Assembly: GCA_001795335.1 (NCBI GenBank)
Contig: MGOK01000025.1
Coordinates: 6,510-12,492 of the forward strand
Length of the DNA: 5,983 nt
Direction of reading: 5' to 3'
Origin: Chloroflexi bacterium RBG_19FT_COMBO_55_16
GTDB taxonomy: Bacteria > Chloroflexota > Anaerolineae > Anaerolineales > UBA4823
Shown here: in pieces, positions 1 through 5,872 of the stretch
Layout: every line of letters begins with the position of its first letter
Position numbering within the stretch: position 1 is the stretch's first letter
Made by a program: the position numbers and the translations under genes
The notes under the pieces: model-generated
What the model saw: the letters and a program-made list of their open reading frames with translations, nothing else
Told to the model about the DNA's origin: nothing
Databases searched by the model: none

Positions 1-496
1 TGCCGACTAATGCGAAATCTGTATTCGCATAGATATCCCTGGCCTGTTCACCCAGGCGGAGGTTGTATGCATGGGGGTCTGGGCGAGGGAACTTATACTG
101 ATCAAGAGCCTCCATGGTCGTCTCTTTGATCGGGAAATCCACCCAATCAAAGTACAAGCCGCCTTCCTTGGGCATATGCAGTTTAGATCCCCAGCGGTCG
201 ATGAAGGCGTAATAATTGCCGTCTTCGAAAATGGCCAGGTCTGGCGCAGTGGCAGCTGGAAGTTGCACCATACGGAAGTCCACCCCGAAGCGATCCATCA
301 GTGCATCGTCCAGGTAAGGCAACTGCTGGACATAGTCCAGCATCTTGATCTCTTCCAGGGGAATCCCCAGGTGTTTTTTGAGTGGGATGTAAGATGACTT
401 GGTGATCGAGGAAACGATGGTTGCCCCCAGGTCAATGGGAACCCGGTCCGCCTCCTTATGATTCAGCGCCAGCATGACTCTTTCGCGCGGCTTCAT
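1..496 (-). CDS. Uroporphyrinogen-decarboxylase-fold protein (MtaA/CmuA/COG0407-like), N-terminal part, runs off the left edge
   Basis: An open frame enters from a start near 496 and continues without a stop to base 1, so about 165 N-terminal residues are visible. The opening (MKPRERVMLALNHKEADRVP, then IDLG) is the usual start of URO-D-fold proteins of the MtaA/CmuA/COG0407 group. Later stretches such as DRFGVDFR, DRWGSKLHMPKEGG and the PRPDP segment also fit this group. The RQAGRY motif near the N-terminus of true HemE is absent, so heme synthesis is unlikely. Characterised relatives are zinc- and corrinoid-dependent methyltransferases, but many members near sugar genes have no known role. 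The C-terminal metal ligands lie outside the window. Two adjacent ATGs (499 and 496) compete. GAGGAG at 508-503 is 3 nt from the first and 6 nt from the second, so I prefer 496. The gene begins 9-12 nt after the esterase stop, which implies co-transcription. Confidence 0.85.
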   Translation of the reverse strand, partial: MKPRERVMLALNHKEADRVPIDLGATIVSSITKSSYIPLKKHLGIPLEEIKMLDYVQQLPYLDDALMDRFGVDFRMVQLPAATAPDLAIFEDGNYYAFIDRWGSKLHMPKEGGLYFDWVDFPIKETTMEALDQYKFPRPDPHAYNLRLGEQARDIYANTDFALVG

Positions 497-502
497 CATC
501 GG

Positions 503-508
503 CTCCTC
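503..508 (-). promoter_or_regulatory. Ribosome binding site of the URO-D-like gene, abutting the esterase stop codon
   Basis: On the minus strand the sequence reads TGA-GAGGAG-CCG-ATG-ATG. The Shine-Dalgarno hexamer directly follows the TGA stop (511-509) of the esterase. A ribosome ending the esterase would therefore sit on the start site of the next gene, which suggests translational coupling. The 6-nt spacing favours the second ATG (496) as the start. Confidence 0.65.
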
Positions 509-1138
509 TCACTCAAGGATTTCTTTCACGTGCAACGCAACCGCTTCGCCCAGCTTTTTATGCTGATCGGCTTCGAAGTGAATTCCATCTAGATCGCTGG
601 AGACAATGAAATCCCCGGCATTCAGGAAATCACAACCGTACTGCGTGGCCACAACCCGATAATACTCGGAGAGCTTGTGCGACCTGGCTTCGGCGTCGCT
701 AAACATCTCGGCGAACTCACTGAGCTTGCCAACCGGGGGTGGCGCTATGAGCAGCACCCGGGGAGCAGCGCCAGCAATCCCGGCAGCGCTCTTTTGGATG
801 ACGTCCACCAACACGCCAACACTGGCGGCGATATCGGTTGCAGGTACGGAAAAGCGCATTTTAAGATCGTTAGTACCCAGCATGAGGACAACCAGATCGA
901 TGGGCTGGTGAGACTCCAGGCATGGGAGCAAGTATTCTTTACCGTTCTTATGCAAGCCCTCCACTGGATCGTCCCAGACAGTTGTCCGCCCGGACAAGCC
1001 TTCTTCGATCACCTGGTACCCTTCACCCAGCTGGCGAGCCAGCACGCCGGTCCATCTCACCCGCGGCGGGAAGCGATCCTGGGTGAGGGGATCGAACCCC
1101 CAGGTGTTCGAATCGCCGTAACAGAGGATGACTTTCAT
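509..1138 (-). CDS. SGNH/GDSL-family esterase, MsAcT/arylesterase-like (209 aa)
   Basis: A serine hydrolase of the SGNH fold that probably removes an acyl group from a small or sugar substrate. Block I is GDSN with nucleophile Ser10. Block II is in IEEGLSGRTT (Gly47/Gly50). Block III is GTND with Asn90. Block V is DGIH, with Asp184 and His187 completing the triad. The segments VRWTGVLARQLG and IEEGLSGRTT closely match my recollection of the M. smegmatis arylesterase/acyltransferase MsAcT, and the length is similar. There is no signal peptide, so it should be cytoplasmic and act on imported substrate. The frame is open to an ATG at 1174, which would overlap the isomerase by 25 nt. I chose 1138 because family members begin MK-(I/V)LC-x-GDS. 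No good Shine-Dalgarno precedes 1138. The start lies 11 nt after the isomerase stop, so initiation is probably by coupling. The natural substrate is unknown; deacetylation of an acetylated sugar is inference from context. Confidence 0.92.
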   Translation of the reverse strand: MKVILCYGDSNTWGFDPLTQDRFPPRVRWTGVLARQLGEGYQVIEEGLSGRTTVWDDPVEGLHKNGKEYLLPCLESHQPIDLVVLMLGTNDLKMRFSVPATDIAASVGVLVDVIQKSAAGIAGAAPRVLLIAPPPVGKLSEFAEMFSDAEARSHKLSEYYRVVATQYGCDFLNAGDFIVSSDLDGIHFEADQHKKLGEAVALHVKEILE

Positions 1139-1149
1139 CTGACCGCTGA

Positions 1150-2592
1150 CTACTGGTGGTAGTACACCACCCATCCTAAATACTTCTCCAGCGCTTCGGA
1201 GACTGCGTCGGCCGTCTGGGAAAGGTTAATGGCTACGTGATGTTCAAAGCCGTTCTCACAAATGTAACGCAGCAGCTTCTGCAGGTTGGGCACGCGCACC
1301 ACGCCGTAGCCACCGAATGTCTTTAACGGATCGTTGGTCAGTTCGCCCTCTCCCACGTAAGCAGCAATGAAGCCATTCAGATCGTCCGTGGAAACACGGC
1401 AGTAGGTGAACGGGGCGGCGCGCACGCGACCGACGATAGTGCCGTACGTGTTCTCCTTGCCCACCGTTCCGGCGATGATCGCCTGGTAATCCATCACGGG
1501 GATATCTTCAACCGTGATCGTCTCATCCACGAACACATCCTTGGGCAGGTTGGAACAATGGAAGATCACTCCTTTATCGGGATCATCCCCGTAGTTGTTG
1601 TTCCAGTCGACGAGTGCACTGGCTTTCCCCGAAGCCAGCACCAGGGCGTACATGCCAATCACGCCCGTGATGTCTGTTTCGCAGGCTGAAGGCATCAGGC
1701 TGTTGCTCATCATGCTCATCAAAGTGCATGGCACTACCCCGTAAAACTCTTCCATCGAAGTCCAGCACTGCACAGCACTGGCGACTAGCTGATTCGCTTC
1801 CATCCAGGCATCGATCACTGCGCCCAGCTTAGCCATCTTGACCAGCGATTCGCTGGGGACGCCACTCACCGGGACGTAAGCCTTCATTTCCTCGAGCTTG
1901 GCTTTCAGCCTGGGATCGCCTGCCTTGATGCGAGCGGCGCGGCCGAATACCTCAGAAAGGTCGAGGGTCTCGACTGAGATGCCCGTTCTTTCGAGCATTT
2001 TTTCGCTGAAGCGCACGGTATTAAAGGCAGCTGGCCGGGCGCCGATGGCGCCAATGCGCGCCGATCGCAGCCCGCGCACCACCCGGCAAGTGGCGGCGAA
2101 CTTTCGCAGGTCAGCCCGGAAGCTCTCACTTTCCGGATCGACAGTGTGTAGAGAAGTCAAGGAGAACTTGATTCCGTACTGCGTCAGGTTGTTGCAGGCA
2201 GACATCTTGCCGCAGAACGAATCGCGCCGGTCGGCGAGGGTCATCTTTAGGGCATCGTCGGGGAAGGCGTGCACCAACACCGGTACATCCAGGCCAGCCC
2301 AGCGCAAGGTATTGGCGATCGCCCGCTCGTCTCCGAAGTTAGGCAGGGTTACCAGCACGCCGTCGATCTCATCCCGGTGTTTCTTGAACAAGTCGGCGCA
2401 CTTCTGAGCGTCTCCCAGGCTTTCGACGGAGCCAAACTTGGTGTCCTGGGGCGTCAATGCGATAGCGTTAATGCCCTCTTCAGCCAGCACCTTCAAAATA
2501 GTTTGCCGACCGCTCTCAGACAGGTGGTCGGGGAAAAAGCCCCGGTTTCCGACGATAACGGCCAATGTGACGGCTTTGAGTTGGTCTAACAT
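1150..2592 (-). CDS. L-fucose/L-arabinose isomerase-like protein (COG2407 type, 480 aa)
   Basis: Likely a cytoplasmic, metal-dependent aldose-ketose isomerase. The N-terminal part (about 8-110) looks like the alternating alpha/beta region of the FucI/AraI fold, with VGNRGFFP and a GVLVTLPNFGD segment. The middle holds SRxGAIGARPAAFNTV-like residues (177-193). The catalytic region has ACETD (Glu305) followed by VDWNNNYGDD (Asp329). That spacing of 24 equals the Glu337-Asp361 spacing of the metal ligands in E. coli FucI as I recall it. His451 or His452 (GFEHH) near the C-terminus would match the third ligand, His528. At 480 residues it is about 110 shorter than E. coli FucI (591), typical of the COG2407 branch. 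Substrate cannot be fixed: L-fucose, L-arabinose, D-arabinose or a modified hexose are possible, and some sulfoquinovose isomerases are thought to belong to related families. The ATG at 2592 has AGAAGGA just upstream. It heads the isomerase-esterase-URO-D set. Confidence 0.88.
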   Translation of the reverse strand: MLDQLKAVTLAVIVGNRGFFPDHLSESGRQTILKVLAEEGINAIALTPQDTKFGSVESLGDAQKCADLFKKHRDEIDGVLVTLPNFGDERAIANTLRWAGLDVPVLVHAFPDDALKMTLADRRDSFCGKMSACNNLTQYGIKFSLTSLHTVDPESESFRADLRKFAATCRVVRGLRSARIGAIGARPAAFNTVRFSEKMLERTGISVETLDLSEVFGRAARIKAGDPRLKAKLEEMKAYVPVSGVPSESLVKMAKLGAVIDAWMEANQLVASAVQCWTSMEEFYGVVPCTLMSMMSNSLMPSACETDITGVIGMYALVLASGKASALVDWNNNYGDDPDKGVIFHCSNLPKDVFVDETITVEDIPVMDYQAIIAGTVGKENTYGTIVGRVRAAPFTYCRVSTDDLNGFIAAYVGEGELTNDPLKTFGGYGVVRVPNLQKLLRYICENGFEHHVAINLSQTADAVSEALEKYLGWVVYYHQ

Positions 2593-2823
2593 GTATTCCT
2601 TCTCTTTCTCAATGGGAGGCTGATGAACGTTGATTTCCGCTGATCGTTTCTTTCAGAACAAATCCCGGCAGCAAAGAACCGCCGAACGCATAGCAAAGGC
2701 TAAGAATATCTCGCCAGGCGATCGGCAATCGGGCGTAAAACTGATCTGCAGCGGGCAACGGTCGGAGGTTTCATGATGTAGAGCTGCCAGAACGCGTTCT
2801 CTATGTCTCATCGACTAGCAAAA
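2593..2823. other. 231-nt intergenic region between permease and isomerase genes
   Basis: No gene is supported here. It separates the transport genes from the catabolic genes and could hold a second promoter for the isomerase set. I find no convincing -35/-10 pair on the minus strand and no hairpin followed by a T-run, so readthrough from the permease is plausible. The only clear element is a 12-bp palindrome near the permease end, listed separately. The purine-rich stretch just before 2592 contains the isomerase ribosome binding site (AGAAGGA). Confidence 0.6.
2789..2800. promoter_or_regulatory. Perfect 12-bp palindrome AGAACGCGTTCT, candidate operator
   Basis: The sequence equals its own reverse complement and has a central CG. 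This is the general form of LacI-family operators, a common regulator class for sugar loci. It lies 23 nt after the permease stop and about 196 nt before the isomerase start. No regulator gene is visible. A 12-bp palindrome is expected about once per 4 kb by chance, so position is the main argument. Confidence 0.3.
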
Positions 2824-3843
2824 TTATTCCATGCGTTTGCTCAAGAAAGTGTGCATAATCACCGAAAGCACAATGATCAAACCGTAAATAAGCTGGGTCC
2901 AAAATCCAGTCAGACCGACAGCCACGGTAGCAGCTTCGATGGCGCCAATGATGAAAGCACCGAGAAAAGTTCCCAGGATGGTACCAGTGCCGCCGAACAC
3001 GGATGTGCCGCCCAAGAAAACGGAGGCCAGAGTGCGCAGCAAATAACCTTCACCCAGACTGGGCCAGAAGAAGGCAACGTGAAGGCTGGCCACCACCCCT
3101 GCAAAAGCGGCTACCAGACCGAGCAACATAAATATCCTGATACGGGTGCGACCTGTGTTGATACCCATCAATTCGGCGCTTTTGATGTTGTCACCGATCA
3201 AATATATGTGGGCTCCGAATTTGTGGCGATTGAGCAGCACCCAGCCGAGAATGGCAATTACGATCAGCCAAAGCATTTGGACGGGGAACCCAGCGCCGAT
3301 CTTTCCGACCAGTAGGGGGTGCAAGAGCGATTCTCTAGCGTAGATCAGGCTGCCGCTCTTGCCCTGCGATAATACCAGCACTGCCCCACGCCAGAAGAAT
3401 TGTGTACCGAGGGTGGCAACCAGGGATGGAATGCCAAATTTTACAACGATGATGCCGTTGAGCCAGCCGATGAGGATTCCGGTGCCCAAGGCAGCAATAA
3501 AAGCCAAGGCTACGCTGGTCGTGGCATTGTAAGTCAAAATGAAAGTCACCATGCCCATCGCCATGGTGGACGGGAAAGAGAGATCTATCTCTTTAGCAAT
3601 GACTACCATGGTCAACGGAATGGCCATCATGGCAAAGAAGGGGACGGTGGACATGAAGGCGTAGTAAATCAGGGGCGCCAGGAAAGTATTGGGGGCGGAC
3701 ACGATAAAGATGGTCCACAAGGTAAAGAAGACCCCCAGGATACCGAGTTGAGGGCCATACGCGCGGACAAATCTCCCGAGGCGGAAGGCTTCTTTGCGGG
3801 GTTGGCTGGCCTTGGAGGTGACTTCGTTTGTTTGTGAGCTCAT
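2824..3843 (-). CDS. Sugar ABC transporter permease, RbsC/AraH/FrcC type (339 aa)
   Basis: Inner-membrane channel subunit of a sugar importer of the BPD_transp_2 family. A polar N-terminus of about 28 residues is followed by roughly eight to ten hydrophobic segments. They lie near 31-50, 57-83, 92-105, 110-135, 139-158, 188-204, 235-256, 270-283, 288-308 and 316-334. Family marks include KEIDLS (84-89, matching the GEIDLS motif), a cytoplasmic loop NRHKFGAHIYLIGDN followed by AELMGI (205-228) that should contact the ATPase, and LGGTSVFGGTGT (278-289). The length is normal for the family (about 320-350). Its start is 18 nt downstream of the ATPase stop, with AAGGA about 9 nt upstream. With one permease gene visible, the channel is expected to be a homodimer. 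Substrate cannot be read from the sequence; neighbours suggest a pentose or deoxyhexose. Confidence 0.95.
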   Translation of the reverse strand: MSSQTNEVTSKASQPRKEAFRLGRFVRAYGPQLGILGVFFTLWTIFIVSAPNTFLAPLIYYAFMSTVPFFAMMAIPLTMVVIAKEIDLSFPSTMAMGMVTFILTYNATTSVALAFIAALGTGILIGWLNGIIVVKFGIPSLVATLGTQFFWRGAVLVLSQGKSGSLIYARESLLHPLLVGKIGAGFPVQMLWLIVIAILGWVLLNRHKFGAHIYLIGDNIKSAELMGINTGRTRIRIFMLLGLVAAFAGVVASLHVAFFWPSLGEGYLLRTLASVFLGGTSVFGGTGTILGTFLGAFIIGAIEAATVAVGLTGFWTQLIYGLIIVLSVIMHTFLSKRME

Positions 3844-3861
3844 CGCATCTGTCCTTGTCCG

Positions 3862-4620
3862 TTAGTCGAAGCTGCCAGTTTCCGCAACTCGAACCATTTT
3901 TTCCATCAGTGTGTCCAGATTGATGTCTTTGGTCAAAAACTCGCCAGCGATACGGCCGCGATCGATCACAACCACCCGGTCGGCGACATTGTAGACGTGC
4001 AAGATATTATGGTCAATGAAAATAGCCGATTTGCCCGCCATTTTGATGTCGTGCACGAAATTTACAAGTTTAGCGGTTTCCTTGAGCGAGAGACCCATGG
4101 TCGGTTCGTCAAGGATGATGATTTCGGCGTCGAAGTAGAGCGCCCGCACGATAGCGACGCCTTGCCTTTCACCCCCAGAGAAGTTACCCACGCGCGACTC
4201 TGGATTGACCGCTGTGGAGGTGAAGCCCATGGATTGACTCATTAATCGATGGGTTTCCTGCCTCATCATGGGGATGTCGAGGAGACCCCATCGGTTGGCG
4301 ATCTCTCGCCCCAGGAAAATGTTGCGCCACAAGGTTTGTAATTCCGCCAGGGCGCGCTCTTGATAAACCGCTTCTACACCGAGTTGTCGGGCCTTAGAGA
4401 CGGTGAGGTGATCTGCTTTTTCGCCATTGAACAAAATCTCGCCGGAGGTAGGCTGGTAATAGCCAGTGACGATCTTTATTAAAGTAGATTTTCCCGCCCC
4501 ATTATCACCCAGGAGACCAACTACTTCATTGCGGCCCAACTGAAAATTGATATCTTCAAGCGCGCGGACTTCCCCGAATTTTTTCGTTACATTCCTGAGT
4601 TCTAGACGATATTCCGCCAT
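3862..4620 (-). CDS. Sugar ABC transporter ATP-binding protein, single nucleotide-binding domain (252 aa)
   Basis: Cytoplasmic ATPase that powers the adjacent permease. Motifs in order are Walker A GDNGAGKST (38-46, Lys44), Q-loop Gln87 in VYQE, signature FSGGERQ (147-153), Walker B IIILDEP (167-173, catalytic Glu172) and the switch His204 in FIDHN. All catalytic residues are present. NIFLGRE (100-106) is typical of the carbohydrate subfamily. RbsA, XylG and MglA carry two fused domains of about 500 residues, whereas this one has a single domain like FrcA of the rhizobial fructose importer. It should therefore act as a homodimer. The ATG at 4620 is backed by a strong Shine-Dalgarno, GGAGG, 6 nt upstream, so it can be translated well independently of the distant binding-protein gene. 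It lies 217 nt after the binding-protein stop and 18 nt before the permease start. Confidence 0.95.
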   Translation of the reverse strand: MAEYRLELRNVTKKFGEVRALEDINFQLGRNEVVGLLGDNGAGKSTLIKIVTGYYQPTSGEILFNGEKADHLTVSKARQLGVEAVYQERALAELQTLWRNIFLGREIANRWGLLDIPMMRQETHRLMSQSMGFTSTAVNPESRVGNFSGGERQGVAIVRALYFDAEIIILDEPTMGLSLKETAKLVNFVHDIKMAGKSAIFIDHNILHVYNVADRVVVIDRGRIAGEFLTKDINLDTLMEKMVRVAETGSFD

Positions 4621-4837
4621 TAATCTCCTCCAATCATCCCCATTCGTGCGTTGGATATTTCTAACATCACCAGAAGCTCGGAACAGGTGCAGCGTGAGAC
4701 TTGAGCTGATAGCTCGTTGACACGTCCTCGGCTAAACGGCTCTTGCATCAGGTGACAGTCACTTCCCAAGTGACTGTCACCTGATTGTTCATCCAGTTAG
4801 CGAGGCCAAGAGCCAGAATTCAGAATCGGATTTAACC
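4621..4837. other. 217-nt intergenic region between binding-protein and ATPase genes
   Basis: No coding sequence is supported. It holds the strong inverted repeat at 4747-4785, a weaker pair GGCTCTTG (4738-4745) and CAAGAGCC (4807-4814) that flanks it, a small dyad GAGCT-GAT-AGCTC (4703-4715), and the ATPase ribosome binding site just before 4620. A long gap with a stable hairpin after the binding-protein gene is a common importer arrangement, in which the binding protein is made in excess over the membrane parts. Confidence 0.6.
4747..4785. repeat. Perfect 18-bp inverted repeat with 3-nt loop (REP-like hairpin)
   Basis: The left arm 4747-4764 and right arm 4768-4785 are exact reverse complements, separated by CCC. 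RNA from this region would form a very stable 18-bp stem starting 52 nt after the binding-protein stop. On the transcribed (minus) strand the stem is followed by GCAAGAGCCG, not by a T-run, so it is not a standard intrinsic terminator. Each arm also contains GTGAC-N-GTCAC, an odd-length dyad (4752-4762 and 4770-4780), with centres 18 bp apart. Possible roles are an mRNA-stabilising element comparable to the malE-malF REP, a member of a dispersed REP/RAYT-type repeat family, or a double operator. The inverted repeat is certain; its role is inference. Confidence 0.85.
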
Positions 4838-5872
4838 TTAGCGAATTTGTTTCTCGACCAAGGCGGCTAACAGTTCAACATTGTCTTTATGGGCAAAGCC
4901 GGCGCCAGTGTCGATTTGCAAACCCGTGAATGCGTAGTTGTGGGTGAGGCAGATCTGCAAGACCGCCAGGTATCCCTGGAGCCATTGTTGCTGGTCGATC
5001 ACCAGGTCAGTCCAGCCGCCGCGGATGGCTTCTACGGTGGCTTCAGAGAGGTCGAAGCCTGCTCCGAAAACATCATCCGGGCCTTTGCCAGCGCTCTCGA
5101 AGAAGGTTTGCTGAGTGGCGGTCAGGTTACCGTGGTCGGTGACAACCAGTTTGATATCCGGGTTGGCAGACATCATACCCACGAAGACCGGCACTCCAGC
5201 AGCAGCATCCGCGTTGGTGGCGTCATCGATTTCCTGGTAGATTACCTCCAGGCCAGAATCTTCGAGCCCTTCTTTCACGCCTTTGGTGCGTTCGCCGCGA
5301 CCGGCCTGCGCCAGCAACCCCCAGACGAAGGCCTTATCACCGGCTTGCAAGCCGGCGCGAGCGACAGACTCCTTGGCCAAAGCCCAACCGGCATCGTATA
5401 GGATCGCGCCGACATAACCAAAGCCGCTTGAGGAATACTTTGCTTGTAATTGAGGAAGCTGAGTATTCATGCTGGTTACGACAATACCCTTGGATTCAGC
5501 TTCATCCACCAGAGGGGCGTATGCTTCATCGCCCGGGTGACCCATGATCGCAATGCCATCGGGATTCGTGGCCATAGCTTCCGAGAATTGAGTGATCATC
5601 TTCTGAGGGTTCCAATCGGACCAGACGTATTCCACATTCGGACCCAGGTCAGCCGCGGCGGCAACGGCGCCGTTATAGACCACGGTCTCAAATGGGCCGC
5701 CGGGAGCGCCGCCGGGGAAGAAGATGATATTGGTGCCAGAGCACCACTTGCCCTCACCAGCGGCCGGGGCTGCTGGCTGCTCGGTGGCAGGGGCAGTCGC
5801 AGCTGGTGCACAGGCCGCCAGGATCATAGCCGCAACGAAGAGCAGCGTGAGTAAGAGTTTGAGCCGAGTCAT
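4838..5872 (-). CDS. Sugar ABC transporter substrate-binding lipoprotein, RbsB-like (344 aa)
   Basis: Captures the sugar outside the membrane and delivers it to the permease. The N-terminus is a lipoprotein signal: MTRLK, a hydrophobic core, then lipobox LAAC with Cys21 as the lipidated residue. An Ala/Pro/Thr-rich linker (22-40) follows. The mature part fits periplasmic-binding-protein fold type I. A first beta strand NIIFFPGG (48-55) leads on to NPDGIAIMGHPGDEA (103-117), the switch segment GIVVTSMNT (129-137), AGRGERTKG (190-198, where RbsB has its sugar-binding Arg), VTDHGN (244-249), GAGFDLS (270-276, matching the GFD motif with Asp274) and IDQQQWLQGY (292-301). Length is normal. The ATG at 5872 has AAGGAGAG upstream at good spacing. 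It is the first importer gene and is followed by a hairpin that may raise its expression. Sugar specificity cannot be deduced. Confidence 0.95.
   Translation of the reverse strand: MTRLKLLLTLLFVAAMILAACAPAATAPATEQPAAPAAGEGKWCSGTNIIFFPGGAPGGPFETVVYNGAVAAAADLGPNVEYVWSDWNPQKMITQFSEAMATNPDGIAIMGHPGDEAYAPLVDEAESKGIVVTSMNTQLPQLQAKYSSSGFGYVGAILYDAGWALAKESVARAGLQAGDKAFVWGLLAQAGRGERTKGVKEGLEDSGLEVIYQEIDDATNADAAAGVPVFVGMMSANPDIKLVVTDHGNLTATQQTFFESAGKGPDDVFGAGFDLSEATVEAIRGGWTDLVIDQQQWLQGYLAVLQICLTHNYAFTGLQIDTGAGFAHKDNVELLAALVEKQIR

Noticed and set aside
677..1162. Long plus-strand open frame opposite the esterase
   Set aside because: It is antisense to a gene with a complete set of SGNH motifs, its translation shows no recognisable domain, and it is explained by codon bias on the other strand.
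1139..1174. Upstream ATG at 1174 as the esterase start
   Set aside because: It would add 12 residues unlike the family and overlap the isomerase gene by 25 nt. The conserved start is at 1138.
2803..3837. Plus-strand open frames opposite the permease
   Set aside because: The translations are polar, low-complexity mirror sequences of a membrane protein and resemble no family. The minus-strand permease accounts for the region.
4747..4785. Hairpin as a Rho-independent terminator
   Set aside because: No T-run follows the stem on the minus strand, and transcription must continue to the ATPase and permease unless they have their own promoter.
4889..5854. Plus-strand open frames opposite the binding protein
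   Set aside because: No domain is recognisable and they lie fully within a clear lipoprotein gene on the minus strand.
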